DNA of 18,863 nucleotides, from positions 127,660 to 146,522 of the forward strand of contig NW_003153258.1 of the NCBI RefSeq assembly GCF_000003605.2. The letters are read 5' to 3'. The notes beneath the pieces are model-generated. The model made no database searches, had not been told where the DNA came from, and saw nothing but the letters and a program-made list of their open reading frames with translations. The stretch comes from Saccoglossus kowalevskii. Lineage: Eukaryota > Hemichordata > Enteropneusta > Harrimaniidae. This document shows, piece by piece, positions 1-9,181 of this stretch (positions are counted from its first letter, which is position 1; each line of letters starts with the position of its first letter). The position numbers and the translations under genes are program-made.

Positions 1-105
1 ACAGAGGTTGCAACTGGTTCCGGTGGCCACCACGGTAGAGACCCCTAATTATAAGCAGTCCGCGGGTCTCCCCGGTGTACCGCGGAGAGCCGCGGTGAAC
101 CGCCC
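1..105. repeat. GC-rich block with three nested short inverted repeats
   Basis: This is the most GC-rich stretch of the window. It contains the 10-bp palindrome GGTGGCCACC (22-31), an inverted pair GAGACCC (38-44) and GGGTCTC (64-70), and a hairpin of two arms at 74-85 and 90-101 around an AGAG loop, with 10 of 12 positions pairing and a duplicated CCGCGG core. It could be the edge of a transposable element, a structured UTR or a promoter fragment cut by the window start. Nothing lets me choose between these. Confidence 0.4.
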
Positions 106-2500
106 GTTTGATTTCCTACTCTCCCCTTACTTGTCTTGTTGCCTTAATTGAATAAATAGAAATTGAATTTTCAATGCCTGAATTAAAGTTTCACTTGTCC
201 CAGAGTACTGAACCATTGTGGATAATGGTAGGGCCTAAATTTCTGTATTCTGGGGGCATTTTCACAATTTCTAAAGAAAGTGGTGTTCCTGTTAGAGATC
301 TTGGCAAGTGCCGAAACTCGGGACCGAGTCGGCATGTGCAAAAGCGTGTATGTGTATTTCTTAACCGTTCATGAGCGTGATGACTAAATACCATAACAGC
401 AAATGGATATAATTTCAATATAGCAATTATTATTATCATCATATATGATAAGATAATTCTTTATTACAACCGTATAGAATGAATTACATATCTATTTTGG
501 CTTGATATGCATATCGTTTTCCACGTTTTGGTCAAATAACAGATCGAAGAATCGAACGTAGCAAATGTTTCAAAATGATCTGATCTGAATTGTAAAGTAA
601 ATATTTGACTATTTTTGAAGGACATCAAAGTATTTAGGTTGGGTATCTAAACAATCACCTCTCTAGCCTGTGTGAACTTTAATTAACATTATTTAACAAT
701 TATAATGGGGTAAATAACAGCACTTAACAGGAAAATTGCCTCAAATGGCTGTAAACCAGAACACATGTTTAATGTTGGCAAAATGCCAAAAACAAGGAGG
801 CGAAAGTAGCTCTACTTTTTCACTTTCTCACAGGTGGTTTTTATATGCTATATGTAAATGGTCCTCAGTTGCATTCATCATCCTGTTTGTTGCTGCAGGC
901 CAACATATTGGTGCTTAACGTGATCTTTTCAGTTCATGAAGCACCATTTGGGGTAACTCAGACCCAGATGTCCAGCTGATCAGCGCGTGTCCCACACCAC
1001 CATGTAGAGACATTCTAGACTTGTTTGCTTCATCTTGCGTCATGTCTGTACAATGCATCAGTTTTCATTTACTTATGAACTGTGCGGTTTAGAATTTAAT
1101 TAAAAGTTGTGAAAACATTTCACTGTTATTGATAGATCAAAGTATTAGATGTTGGAAAAAGTTAGTCTAAAAACAAGAAGATTGTATTGTTCTTTTGTTC
1201 AATTGTTATTACTGTGTATTGTTATATTTTTCCCACTATGCTCAATTTACGCAGCCTGAATGACATGGTTGATGACCCAAACTGTTCAAAAGATCCTTTA
1301 TTTTGGTCACTGGAATTGAATATTTTTATTAAAGGGTGATGGCCAAACACACATCTCACCCATAATGTTTTCACAGATTTCAATTTTGGTTTCCATGTAT
1401 TTGTGCATAGTGAATTTCTTGAACTCATCATCACTTGCATGAGCATACCGGGAAGGCTATTTTTTAGGAATCAATGATTGATAACCGTTTTGAACACTTC
1501 AATGCTTTATCACTAGATTTTAGATAAGAATTCTGCTTGAATTCCATTTTGTGTAGTGTACAAGGCATGTTCTAAACGTAGAGAAAAAGAAATTTTGTGA
1601 AACATGGATGTGTCGTTCTTGATTAAGATTATCATACTAAAATGCCCTCTTCTTTTATGGTTGACAAACGTTGCTTTGCAGATTTGTTTGTGTTGAATGA
1701 AAATGTTTATTCTGTGTGTAATACTAGTAAAACAAAAATTAAATGCTAGTAAAGTAAAAGAATAAAAACAAAAATATAGCTGTTCATCACAACCTCAACA
1801 TCGTAATGCATTGTGGGATACTGTAACACTCTGAAATAGCTACATGCAAATTTAACTCGGTCCATGAATTACAGAGTCTTAATTTAGCTAGTGTCAACTA
1901 TTTTTAATGTGTGAAAATACTTATTTTAAATCAGTGATGTCTTGAATTATCAAAATTATGGATCAGTTAAATTAGGTAAAATAACATGCTAGCTAAAAAG
2001 ACTTGTTTACAGTTGTCTCAGATTCATTGCGAGCTTGTTCAGTTTTGATAAGATCATTTTGTTGAAAAACAACACATACAATTTAATGCAAGAAAACATT
2101 GAAAGTAGTAGCTTCTACTTTTCATGTTGTTTTGTTTGTGATCATGAATAAAATGCAAAATGATCTTTACTATATTTTGCCTATGCTGGAAAGCTTTATA
2201 TGGAATTAGCCACACAAATTGTGGTAGAAGCAGTGTTTGAAGTTCTTTCCTCAAGTGGGTGCTTTAAAAATGGTTATAATAAAATGACATGTTGTTAAAT
2301 ATGATTGTTTTGGGTATACATACATTGTATACAATTCAACAATTTAAATAAATAATACATGTAATAACTTTATTGCCTCTGTGTAAAAAGATTTACATAG
2401 GATAAGTTTTAAAATAATAACAAGATATATGTAAAAATATTATAAAGAAAACAAAAGAACGTAACTAGTATTTAAATGTTTGTGTTGAATAAATAGAATT
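106..2500. other. Non-coding AT-rich DNA, no gene recognised
   Basis: Only short open frames without recognisable content occur here. A small hairpin-forming stretch at 309-334 (arms TGCCGA and TCGGCA, extended by ACTCGG/CCGAGT with a two-base bulge) is the only local structure noted. If POMP's first exons lie upstream of the window, all of this is intron. Otherwise it is intergenic. Confidence 0.5.
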
Positions 2501-2510
2501 TGCAAGTTCT

Positions 2511-2935
2511 TTATTTATGCCGGGTACTTTGCTTGAGAGCATGATGTACATTGTACTCTTTACAGAAATGCAAGACTTTGTGTCTATCTACTTTTCCTTT
2601 TCCCAAACTACACGATGGTCCCATTGGATTTATTTCACAGCCAAGGAATTATCTTGTTTCACATGAATCTCCCTACAGTTTCGTAAACATGATCTCACAG
2701 AACGAAAGTGGTAATATAATACAATGCCAACAGATTTTATGCATTCTGCAGTTTCGAATACTCTGTCATTTCACCAATGAATTCTTGATAACCTTGATAA
2801 TTTATTTCTTGTCCTTCATCCTGTTATATTTCATAAAAGGAATTGGCATTACAATGTTTGTCTTGGAGCAGTTTAACTTTTGCATCCTCTTGTAAACTGC
2901 TCTATCTTCTCCAGATGTTTCTACCTGTTATGTAA
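2511..2935 (-). other. Weak coding-like stretch on the minus strand (possible eroded gene fragment)
   Basis: On the minus strand successive frames are open for 40 or more codons each. One ends at a stop at 2511-2513 and includes GCEINPMGPSCSLGKGKVDR; another, just upstream, includes INYQGYQEFIGEMTEYSKLQ. Both look compositionally more protein-like than the neighbouring DNA, but stops and frame changes separate them. The plus strand also has a 114-codon open frame over the same interval (2551-2895). No family is recognised, and chance is a fair explanation in AT-rich DNA. Confidence 0.2.
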
Positions 2936-3471
2936 AATGTTAGTGCAGGGACTGATGTCCTGCTGTGTTTTTTACTACAGTGATTACAACTGCAGGTCTA
3001 ATCTTAAAATAGCATCACTACAGGATGCAGGGGGTAGCGTGTAGGGCTGGTGTTCTTTTTATCGCAAGGAAGCATGCATCCATTGGGTATAAGTTTCCAG
3101 GATATGTGGACAAAATTGACAAGAGACTCGTGAAAATACAAGAGTCGGGTCAAGAAGGTCAGGGAATGTCAAACAGATTCATGATGGTTATTTGTATATT
3201 CAATCCAGATTTGGCTTGAAATGTGAGATGGCTTGGCTCGATCTTTGCAGTAAACATGATCCAATCTGATTCGCTTGTCTGTCTGGGAGGGAAGCGTCCT
3301 CTATTTTACATGGAGACGCGGCTGCAAAACATGTTCAGACATGCTACAGATGGATTGCTTATATGTTATTGGCTGTATCAGTGATTTGTGTATTTAACCT
3401 TGTCTCTCAGCTTTCTGGAGGTTGTAGAATGTCTATAGAAAGACTTTCACATAGTGTTGGGGAAAAAAACA

Positions 3472-3542
3472 AAGCATAAACAAAATACGATTCTGTTATT
3501 TTGCTTGGAGCAAAAGGACAGAATCGTATTTTGTTTATGCTT
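3472..3542. repeat. Perfect 25-bp inverted repeat (71-nt hairpin)
   Basis: Arms 3472-3496 and 3518-3542 are exact reverse complements over 25 bp, separated by a 21-nt spacer. The spacer holds a further 7-bp pair (TTTTGCT / AGCAAAA around TGG), so almost the whole segment folds into one hairpin. The size resembles a microRNA precursor, but perfect pairing is more typical of a recent miniature inverted-repeat element, a short inverted duplication or a hairpin-siRNA source. No flanking target duplication is obvious. Confidence 0.75.
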
Positions 3543-5200
3543 ATAATGTTTGAGTAAATCTACAGAAAAAAAGGAAAAATATTATTTTTCAAGTAAAAGA
3601 AATCAGACAAATAGGCTCATGTCATTTATTCCTCCGTCCTACAATATTTTAATTTTTCATAGTGATTATCCTTTATCTCTAAAGTAATGTTAAATTGTTT
3701 ACATATTTTTCGTCTTTTGTTTTACATTGTTGTACGGTACTTTACTCGAATATATTTATTGTTTAGATATTCATCAGCTGAAGCAAACTAACTCTCTCTG
3801 TAGTATCCTTTTATAAGTAAGCTCGATCATTCAGCATCTTGAAGCCTGTGATTTGCTTCAACAAGTCAGTATTCAAGCTCATTCTGTGATCAACAGATGA
3901 GATAATAGCCAACAGTTGGTAGGAATCAATGAGTAAATAATGGTGCTGTAAACCTAACATGATAAGGAACATTTAAAGAAGAGAATAAACAAGGCAGACT
4001 AATAGCCTAGCTTCCCTGTTCACACAATTTGATACTGAGTCTGAAACGTCATTTCTTCAAGGGAAACTAGGCCAGACTGATGTATTTTGTCAACACTGGG
4101 TTTTTATGTATGTGTGAGCATAAAATGCTGATGAGAACAAACCTTTGCTGAACTACTAGTTGGGTATGTTTGTGTGTGTGTGCAAGTAAAAACAGATGTG
4201 ATATCTCAAAGAAAGAGTAAGTAGTTGAACATTTTACGAGATCACCATATGATGCTTACTGCAAATAAAACTAAAAGCTAAAGACCTGTTGATACAATCA
4301 GATTAGTCGTGAGATGCTCATGTTTCAAGTGCTAGATTTCAAAGTTGGTGATAGTGTGGTTAGCAATATTTAGATCATTGTTATTATTGAGTGGTCCTGC
4401 TACAGAGATTTGAACTGCACACTGTTTCTATTTGTTCCACCCCATGTCCTGTAGCAACTAATATTGAAATATAATAAATGTTGTGGGGTTGTTATCTATC
4501 CCTGCAGACCTTTGCCCGTATGTCACTTTAAGCGCCATGAGCAACTTTGTTCCATGCAATGTCACATGCCCCTTATATTGAACTAATAAAGGTGTCTCAG
4601 TGGGGGCTTTTTTTTCAAGGGCATTACGACCAGTGTTCTCCTCCAGACCTCAAAATTAACAGAACATTTTATGGTAGCTAAGGCCAATAACACCTTTAGC
4701 CATTGTAATATTTTAAGGTCTAAGTGCAATGGTTGTAAAAAAAACAAATGTTAGTGCTAGGTAGTCATCTCACATGATTTTTCATGCTTAAAATCCGGCA
4801 ATGTGATCCAGGATTTGTATGAATGGCTCATATTTTCCTACCATCCTAGCTTATCGTCTGCCAAACATGTACATCTTAAATTACATCAGTTACTGCAGCG
4901 AGCACTAATTCTCTTTAATGATTTTGACTCTTGACATCATGAAAATCATAGTATCGGTATTAGAATTTACGAGCAGAAATTGTTGCATGTGCATATACAA
5001 GGATCACAAATTTTTTTCTTTAAATGTTCGATTCTGTTGTGCAAGGGTGCTGCAAATATGTTATTCGCATAATTCAAACTGTTCGGAATTTGCATACAGT
5101 GGGGTCAAAAATCAATATTGCGGCGACTATGTTGTGAATTAAGGTTGAAACCTACTCATAATTTTGGAAGATAATTGGTCATAAATTGCGCGACAATTTT
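3543..5200. other. Non-coding DNA; one short inverted repeat and a TG microsatellite
   Basis: No gene is recognised. At 4006-4017 and 4060-4071 lie 12-nt arms (CCTAGCTTCCCT / AGGGAAACTAGG) with one mismatch around a 42-nt loop, and weaker similarity extends outward to CAGACT/AGTCTG-like ends. A short (GT)n run lies near 4170-4181. The open frame at 4918-5142 looks like chance. Confidence 0.45.
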
Positions 5201-5210
5201 CATTGGTTAA

Positions 5211-5388
5211 CTATCGTTTCAGTCATTCTTTGAAGGATTATGTTTAACTAAATATTGCTACACTACAGCAAGTTATTATCAACATTGTCGGTAAATGTAC
5301 AGCAATTGATTCCAATGTTGTTGAAGTTGTTTTGCTACAATCAAGTTTGTTTTGATACATTCGCGACACACCCAGACTTCAAGTCGCC
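5211..5388 (+). repeat. Left terminal inverted repeat of the transposon
   Basis: Aligned by eye to the reverse complement of 6064-6240 with no large gaps. Differences are scattered single bases, for example AAGGATT versus AACGATT after TTTG and TGTACAG versus TATACAG. Similarity stops abruptly after AGTCGCC, which marks the inner end. Confidence 0.85.
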
Positions 5389-5417
5389 GCTCCACTGTCC
5401 AATCATGCACTCGCTGA

Positions 5418-5585
5418 CTGTCACATTCACAGCGCAGTAAACAGGGATTCCCGACTCCACCTGCGATTCGCGAAAAGATAGTTGTGCTGTATTTGGAAGG
5501 AATATCTTTTGCTGGCATAGTGAAAAGGGTTGGTGTGACAAAATCTACTGCGTATAATATATGCAAAAAGTGTCTGAGTCCATAG
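5418..5585 (+). pseudogene. Helix-turn-helix remnant of a transposase, no start codon
   Basis: An open stretch of 55 codons runs from just after a TGA (5415-5417) to TAG (5583-5585) and has no ATG. It contains PTPPAIREKIVVLYLEGISF and then AGIVKRVGVTKSTAYNICKK. The pattern of a helix ending LEG-hydrophobic, then I-x-x-x-V-G-V-[ST]-x-[ST]-T-A-Y-x-I is that of a homeodomain-like helix-turn-helix such as found at the N-terminus of Tc1/mariner and related transposases. The region just inside the left repeat is where an N-terminal DNA-binding domain would sit. The catalytic part is missing, so this is a broken gene. Confidence 0.6.
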
Positions 5586-5589
5586 CGGA

Positions 5590-5960
5590 TCTAGCAACCG
5601 TGTGTCCAAGTGAAAGTCTAGTTTTATTCGCTTTGATTTTTTACCGGCTTCAGTAGATAAGCCGCCAGTCGGTTCACACGGTTGATTTTCATTCTGTTTC
5701 ATCATAGGTGATGACCCATTCAGAATGAATAGTTTTGCCTTAATTATGCCTCCTGGTGTAGTTGAACGAAGATTGTCGATGACCAACTGTTTGAATCAAT
5801 GGTTTGTCGCTAAATCCAATTTCTGATTTTCTTCGTCCATAATTTGAATGCGAAGTGCGTTCATTTGCCGTAAAAATGGTATCTCGCTAGTTAGGCGGTC
5901 GATAAAACTGTTGTAATCAAAGTCATCACTATGAAACTCAGCTTGTGATATATATATATT
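5590..5960 (-). pseudogene. Unidentified coding-like remnant convergent to the helix-turn-helix remnant
   Basis: On the minus strand one frame stays open from about 5960 down past 5590, interrupted only by a TGA (5796-5798). Before the stop it reads SDDFDYNSFIDRLTSEIPFL and NALRIQIMDEENQKLDLATN. After it come KQLVIDNLRSTTPGGI and a lysine-rich stretch near GKKSKRIKLDF. Charge pattern and composition look like real protein. It faces the + strand remnant inside the same transposon, so it may be a second transposon gene or a captured fragment. I do not recognise the family. Confidence 0.4.
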
Positions 5961-6063
5961 GGTATAATTCTTGTATCCCGATAATAAACAAACTCTATAA
6001 GTATTCCGGCATGACTGTCAGTCCGATCAGGTCCGAGTTGAAATGCGTTGTGGGTCCAATGAG

Positions 6064-6240
6064 GGCGACTAGAAGTCTGGGTGCGTCGCAAATGTATCAA
6101 AACAAACTTTATTGTAGCAAAACAACTTCAACAACATTGGAAGCAGTTGCTGTATATTTACCGACAATGTTGATAATAACTTGCTGTAGTGTAGCAATAT
6201 TTAGTTAAACATAATCGTTCAAAGAATGACTGAAACAATA
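6064..6240 (-). repeat. Right terminal inverted repeat of the transposon
   Basis: This is the inverted partner of 5211-5388. The outer end reads ...GAATGACTGAAACAATA, followed by GTAATATG. Its open frames (for example 5945-6208 on the + strand) are shadows of repeat sequence. Confidence 0.85.
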
Positions 6241-6460
6241 GTAATATGTAAAATCGCAGCGCTATTCAAATAGCATTCGCTGATTCTGTTTCAAACTTTT
6301 TTAAATTTCGGCATTCGCATGATGTATGGATGGAAGGAAAACAGTACTCAGACAGTACGCCATCGCATCGACCTCCGCTACGCGTTTGTCGATAATTTCG
6401 CTGTACTGTCGTTATACATACTTTGATGTAATAACCTCATAATATGATTTTTTTCAGCAT

Positions 6461-6591
6461 TTGTCACCAGCCTACAATTTGACATGTCACATAATATCTC
6501 TGCCATAGGAAAATACATTATAATACTGCCAAAATGGCCACTATCAACTTAAATACAACCATCATTTTCTCAAAAATTAGGCTGGTGACCC
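6461..6591. mobile_element. Small inverted-repeat element with GTCACCAGCCTA ends
   Basis: GTCACCAGCCTA at 6463-6474 and its exact reverse complement at 6578-6589 bound about 127 bp of AT-rich DNA. Similarity continues imperfectly inward (AATTTG / ATTTTTG) and outward (T-rich left, T-rich right on opposite strands). This is the layout of a MITE or a solo foldback repeat. There is no coding content and no clear target duplication. Confidence 0.5.
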
Positions 6592-6599
6592 AAACTTTT

Positions 6600-7437
6600 T
6601 TTATGTTAATATCCTTATATTGCTCTGGAGTACAAGGCTTCTACCTTAAATGAATCGCAACATCATTGATTAAAAGACTTCTTCATTTGACACTTTCACA
6701 AAGAGCCGTCAAAAATCAATGTGTATGGTGTCAAGACTTGCTATCACATTTTGTGAAAAATTGAACATTTTCAAAAATATTGCACAAGTATGACATGATT
6801 TCCCATCTTCAGAAGCTGCACAATGTTAACAAGCATTAATATTTCCATGAGAGTTAAAACGACAAATTTTGTTGTTCGTCAGTGTTGAATTTTACTAGGA
6901 TGGTAGAGTAAGCATGTTTTGATAATTTAATTCATGGAAATGTATTAAAGTAACAGCCTTTACAATGATACTTGCTTAGTATATAATGTTCTCTGAGTAC
7001 GTACAAGAATATTTAACTGGTCAACGGGTCAAACCAGATTTTTAATATATAAATTAATAGTTTTTACTAACTGGTCAATTGGAGTGCTAAGTTGCTAATA
7101 ATAACAAAAATGGCTTCCAGATTTTATAAAAACCTACCAACATGAAATAAACATGATAAACCAAGAATGAAATTTTTAATTTAAAAAAAACGTAATTTAT
7201 CTTGTTCAAGAAAGGTTCATCGTCAATTGGGCAGGCAATTTTGATTTCTAATTTCAACCCTTGATTTACTAGGTATTGGAATACTGTGCTTGTCAAAGTC
7301 TCTTAACATATGGAATAAGTGATGCCCCATAACATATGGTATAAAACTTATCTTTTGCAATGTGTTAACATTTATCCCAGCAGTTAAATCAAAAGTCCAG
7401 TTTGCCAGTTAGATCTCTCACTAGAAGTACCATTTAA
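6600..7437. other. Non-coding AT-rich DNA
   Basis: No gene or repeat family is recognised. The motif AACTGGTCAA occurs twice, near 7016 and 7070. The minus-strand open frame at 7087-7296 has no recognisable content. Confidence 0.4.
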
Positions 7438-8199
7438 TTGCCTTTGAGTTGTATTACTTTTCAAACCAAATTGTTCCACTATAAGTGTATGTATATCACA
7501 CTGCATGATACATCATCTACTAATATATTATTTGTACAATACTATGGTAATGTTTGTTACTGGGGCCAACAGGTTGTTGAGCTAGTAGTGCACATCATTA
7601 GACTAATGGCTTTTCTGTCAGATGCTCATTCACAATAGTGTGTATGTGACTAGTGTATACATTTTGTGTTTTGCATTGTAATGATTAAATGAAGAAAAAA
7701 GTCATGTATCTGTCGAAAGCTTTGTTGGGTGACTTAATTCTGGAACAAGTTCACCCCTCCCTCATACTTGTAGGTGTTCTTAATTCCTGCGGTGTGCCGT
7801 TCGTTTCTGTCATGCTGTTGAATGCTCCACTTTGCAAAAATGGCTTGCCTTTTAAAAATTGTGTATCACCAGAATTTAAAAAAAAAAAAAATATTGTATT
7901 TTCGTCAAAAGCAGTTCCAACAGATGATTGGTAATTTACTTGTGAAAAATTCCATCATCAATATTTGTGAATTCCTGGAAAATTGCATCAGTACAATACA
8001 GCATTCTAATGATGTAATAAGAGAATTGATCTGTCATGTCAGAGGGTGTTGTTGCTGGTCAAATAGTGCAATAAAACTTTGTGGCAGAAATTTCTTTGCA
8101 TTAGTGTTCATACAATCTAAAATATTCAATGAAGATAATGATGAAGCTCTTGATTTAGACCATTTTCCTCCACAGACCCTAATAATCTTTACATGTTAA
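7438..8199 (+). pseudogene. Unidentified coding-like stretch with frame changes and an A14 run
   Basis: Three adjoining + strand open segments look protein-like. The first, at 7438-7638, ends with GQQVVELVVHIIRLMAFLSD and a stop. The second, at 7689-7934, includes SLILVGVLNSCGVPFVSVML. The third, from about 7892 to the stop at 8197-8199, includes NSIINICEFLENCISTIQHS and NEDNDEALDLDHFPPQTLII. Segments two and three lie in different frames and meet at a run of 14 A (7878-7891). A one-base change in that run would account for the shift. An AATAAA follows at about 8277. It may be an eroded gene or retrocopy, the last exon of an unknown gene, or chance. No homology is recognised. Confidence 0.3.
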
Positions 8200-8299
8200 A
8201 TTCTGATGATATGTAAATAATATTGTAATGTACATATTTTGTTTCAGATTCATATTTGTAAAAGTGTAATTGTGTAAATAAATGATGGCGAAATTTTAT

Positions 8300-9120
8300 T
8301 TTCTCCAAAATGCAATACTCACTCCTAATTGTCCAGGTGGGTGCTGCACCCATCCTCTAAAAAAACATGATTTTTGGAGCAGAGTGCCCTGGTGTTGAGT
8401 GAAGAAAATGATTTATGACAGAGATTCAAATACAAAAAATAGCATATGGAACTAGTTTACCGTTTTATACAAATCTCAAGGTACCCCAAAACATTGATCT
8501 AAATATTTTACTATTATAGTAGAATGCAACCCATGTGTGCATATTTTAGCAGTAACAATATTTGATGTCAAAATCTGTCTCTGATTATCAATCATTCTAG
8601 CATTATTAATCAACAATACTTTTTTGGGTTCACTGTCAATCTGTTTTTGAAAAAAAAATTCCATTTTAGCAGCAGTTTACACAATGAAATCACATTTCCT
8701 TATAAAAACCCACTAACAATAATTTTATATTTTATTTTTAAATAGGACACTATCTTTTTCACAATATGTCACAGAACATAATTTTGAGATACATGTATAT
8801 CCATTCCATAGGAAACAATGGTAAAAATGGTCCTAAAACAGACAAAGCATGCTTTTTTTTCACTCCATTTGGTACATCATACTTTTATTCCATTTTTTTC
8901 ATCCTCGTGACATGAAAAATCAAAAAATATAAAAATGAAAAAATGACAATATTTTTACTTCTGTATAGCATTCTGCCTTAACAGTATGTAGGTTGTATTC
9001 ACCATGCATGTATATGAACCAACCACTTTGAGGTACCATTCACACCCAACGCAATTGGACTGGTCTACAGAGGTTACAGCATTGACTTTGATTGACACTG
9101 TAAACTCCTTTGTTTTTTAG
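8300..9120. other. Non-coding DNA immediately upstream of the first POMP exon seen
   Basis: This stretch is AT-rich with several A and T homopolymers. A short palindrome, GGGTGCTGCACCC, lies near 8338-8350. The last ~20 bases form the T-rich acceptor tract of the POMP exon at 9121, so at least the 3' part is intron. No exon ending in GG|GT that encodes the expected POMP N-terminal sequence was found. Confidence 0.5.
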
Positions 9121-9181
9121 ATTAGGTCAAGTGAGAAGTGACCTGACTCCTTCGCATCCTTTGGAGTTTTCTGAATCCCAT
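9121..9181 (+). CDS. POMP: POMP coding exon A (first recognisable exon)
   Basis: The acceptor is a T-rich tract ending in TTTTTTAG at 9120. The donor is GTAAGT from 9182. The exon is 61 nt: one base finishes a split codon, then 20 codons read LGQVRSDLTPSHPLEFSESH and end exactly at a codon boundary (phase 0). PSHPLE is the most conserved motif of the N-terminal half of POMP. The other two frames are closed by stops near the exon start (TAG in one, TGA in the other), which fixes the reading frame. The distance from the split codon to PSHPLE matches what I remember of the vertebrate protein. The ATG near 9110 lies upstream in the polypyrimidine tract and is not a plausible start. Confidence 0.9.

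Larger units (their letters stand above)
5211..6240. mobile_element. Decayed DNA transposon with ~178-bp terminal inverted repeats
   Basis: The left arm at about 5211-5388 and the right arm at about 6064-6240 are inverted copies that differ at only a few percent of positions by eye. They start ...GTTTCAGTCATTCTTTGAA and end ...CCCAGACTTC-x-AGTCGCC. The element is about 1.03 kb. Flanks are ACTA/TAGT-like, so a TA target duplication (Tc1/mariner-type) is possible but not proved. The interior holds a helix-turn-helix remnant on the + strand (5418-5582) and a second coding-like stretch on the minus strand (about 5590-5960). No full transposase or DDE/D triad is visible, so the copy is non-autonomous. 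Long inverted repeats with well-matched arms suggest a fairly recent insertion. Confidence 0.85.

Noticed and set aside
907-953. Possible micro-exon TTCATGAAGCACCATTTGG between TTTTCAG and GTAACT as the missing POMP exon
   Set aside because: It has the right end phase, but the peptide (FMKHHLG) does not resemble the POMP N-terminal region and the exon would be only about 20 nt.
3025-3219. Plus-strand open frame with GYVDKIDKRLVKIQESGQEG as a small gene
   Set aside because: 64 codons, no recognised family, no promoter or splice context; within chance for this composition.
5255-6208. Several open frames (5255-5440 +, 5279-5566 -, 5945-6208 +) as host genes
   Set aside because: They lie largely in the terminal inverted repeats of the transposon and mirror each other.
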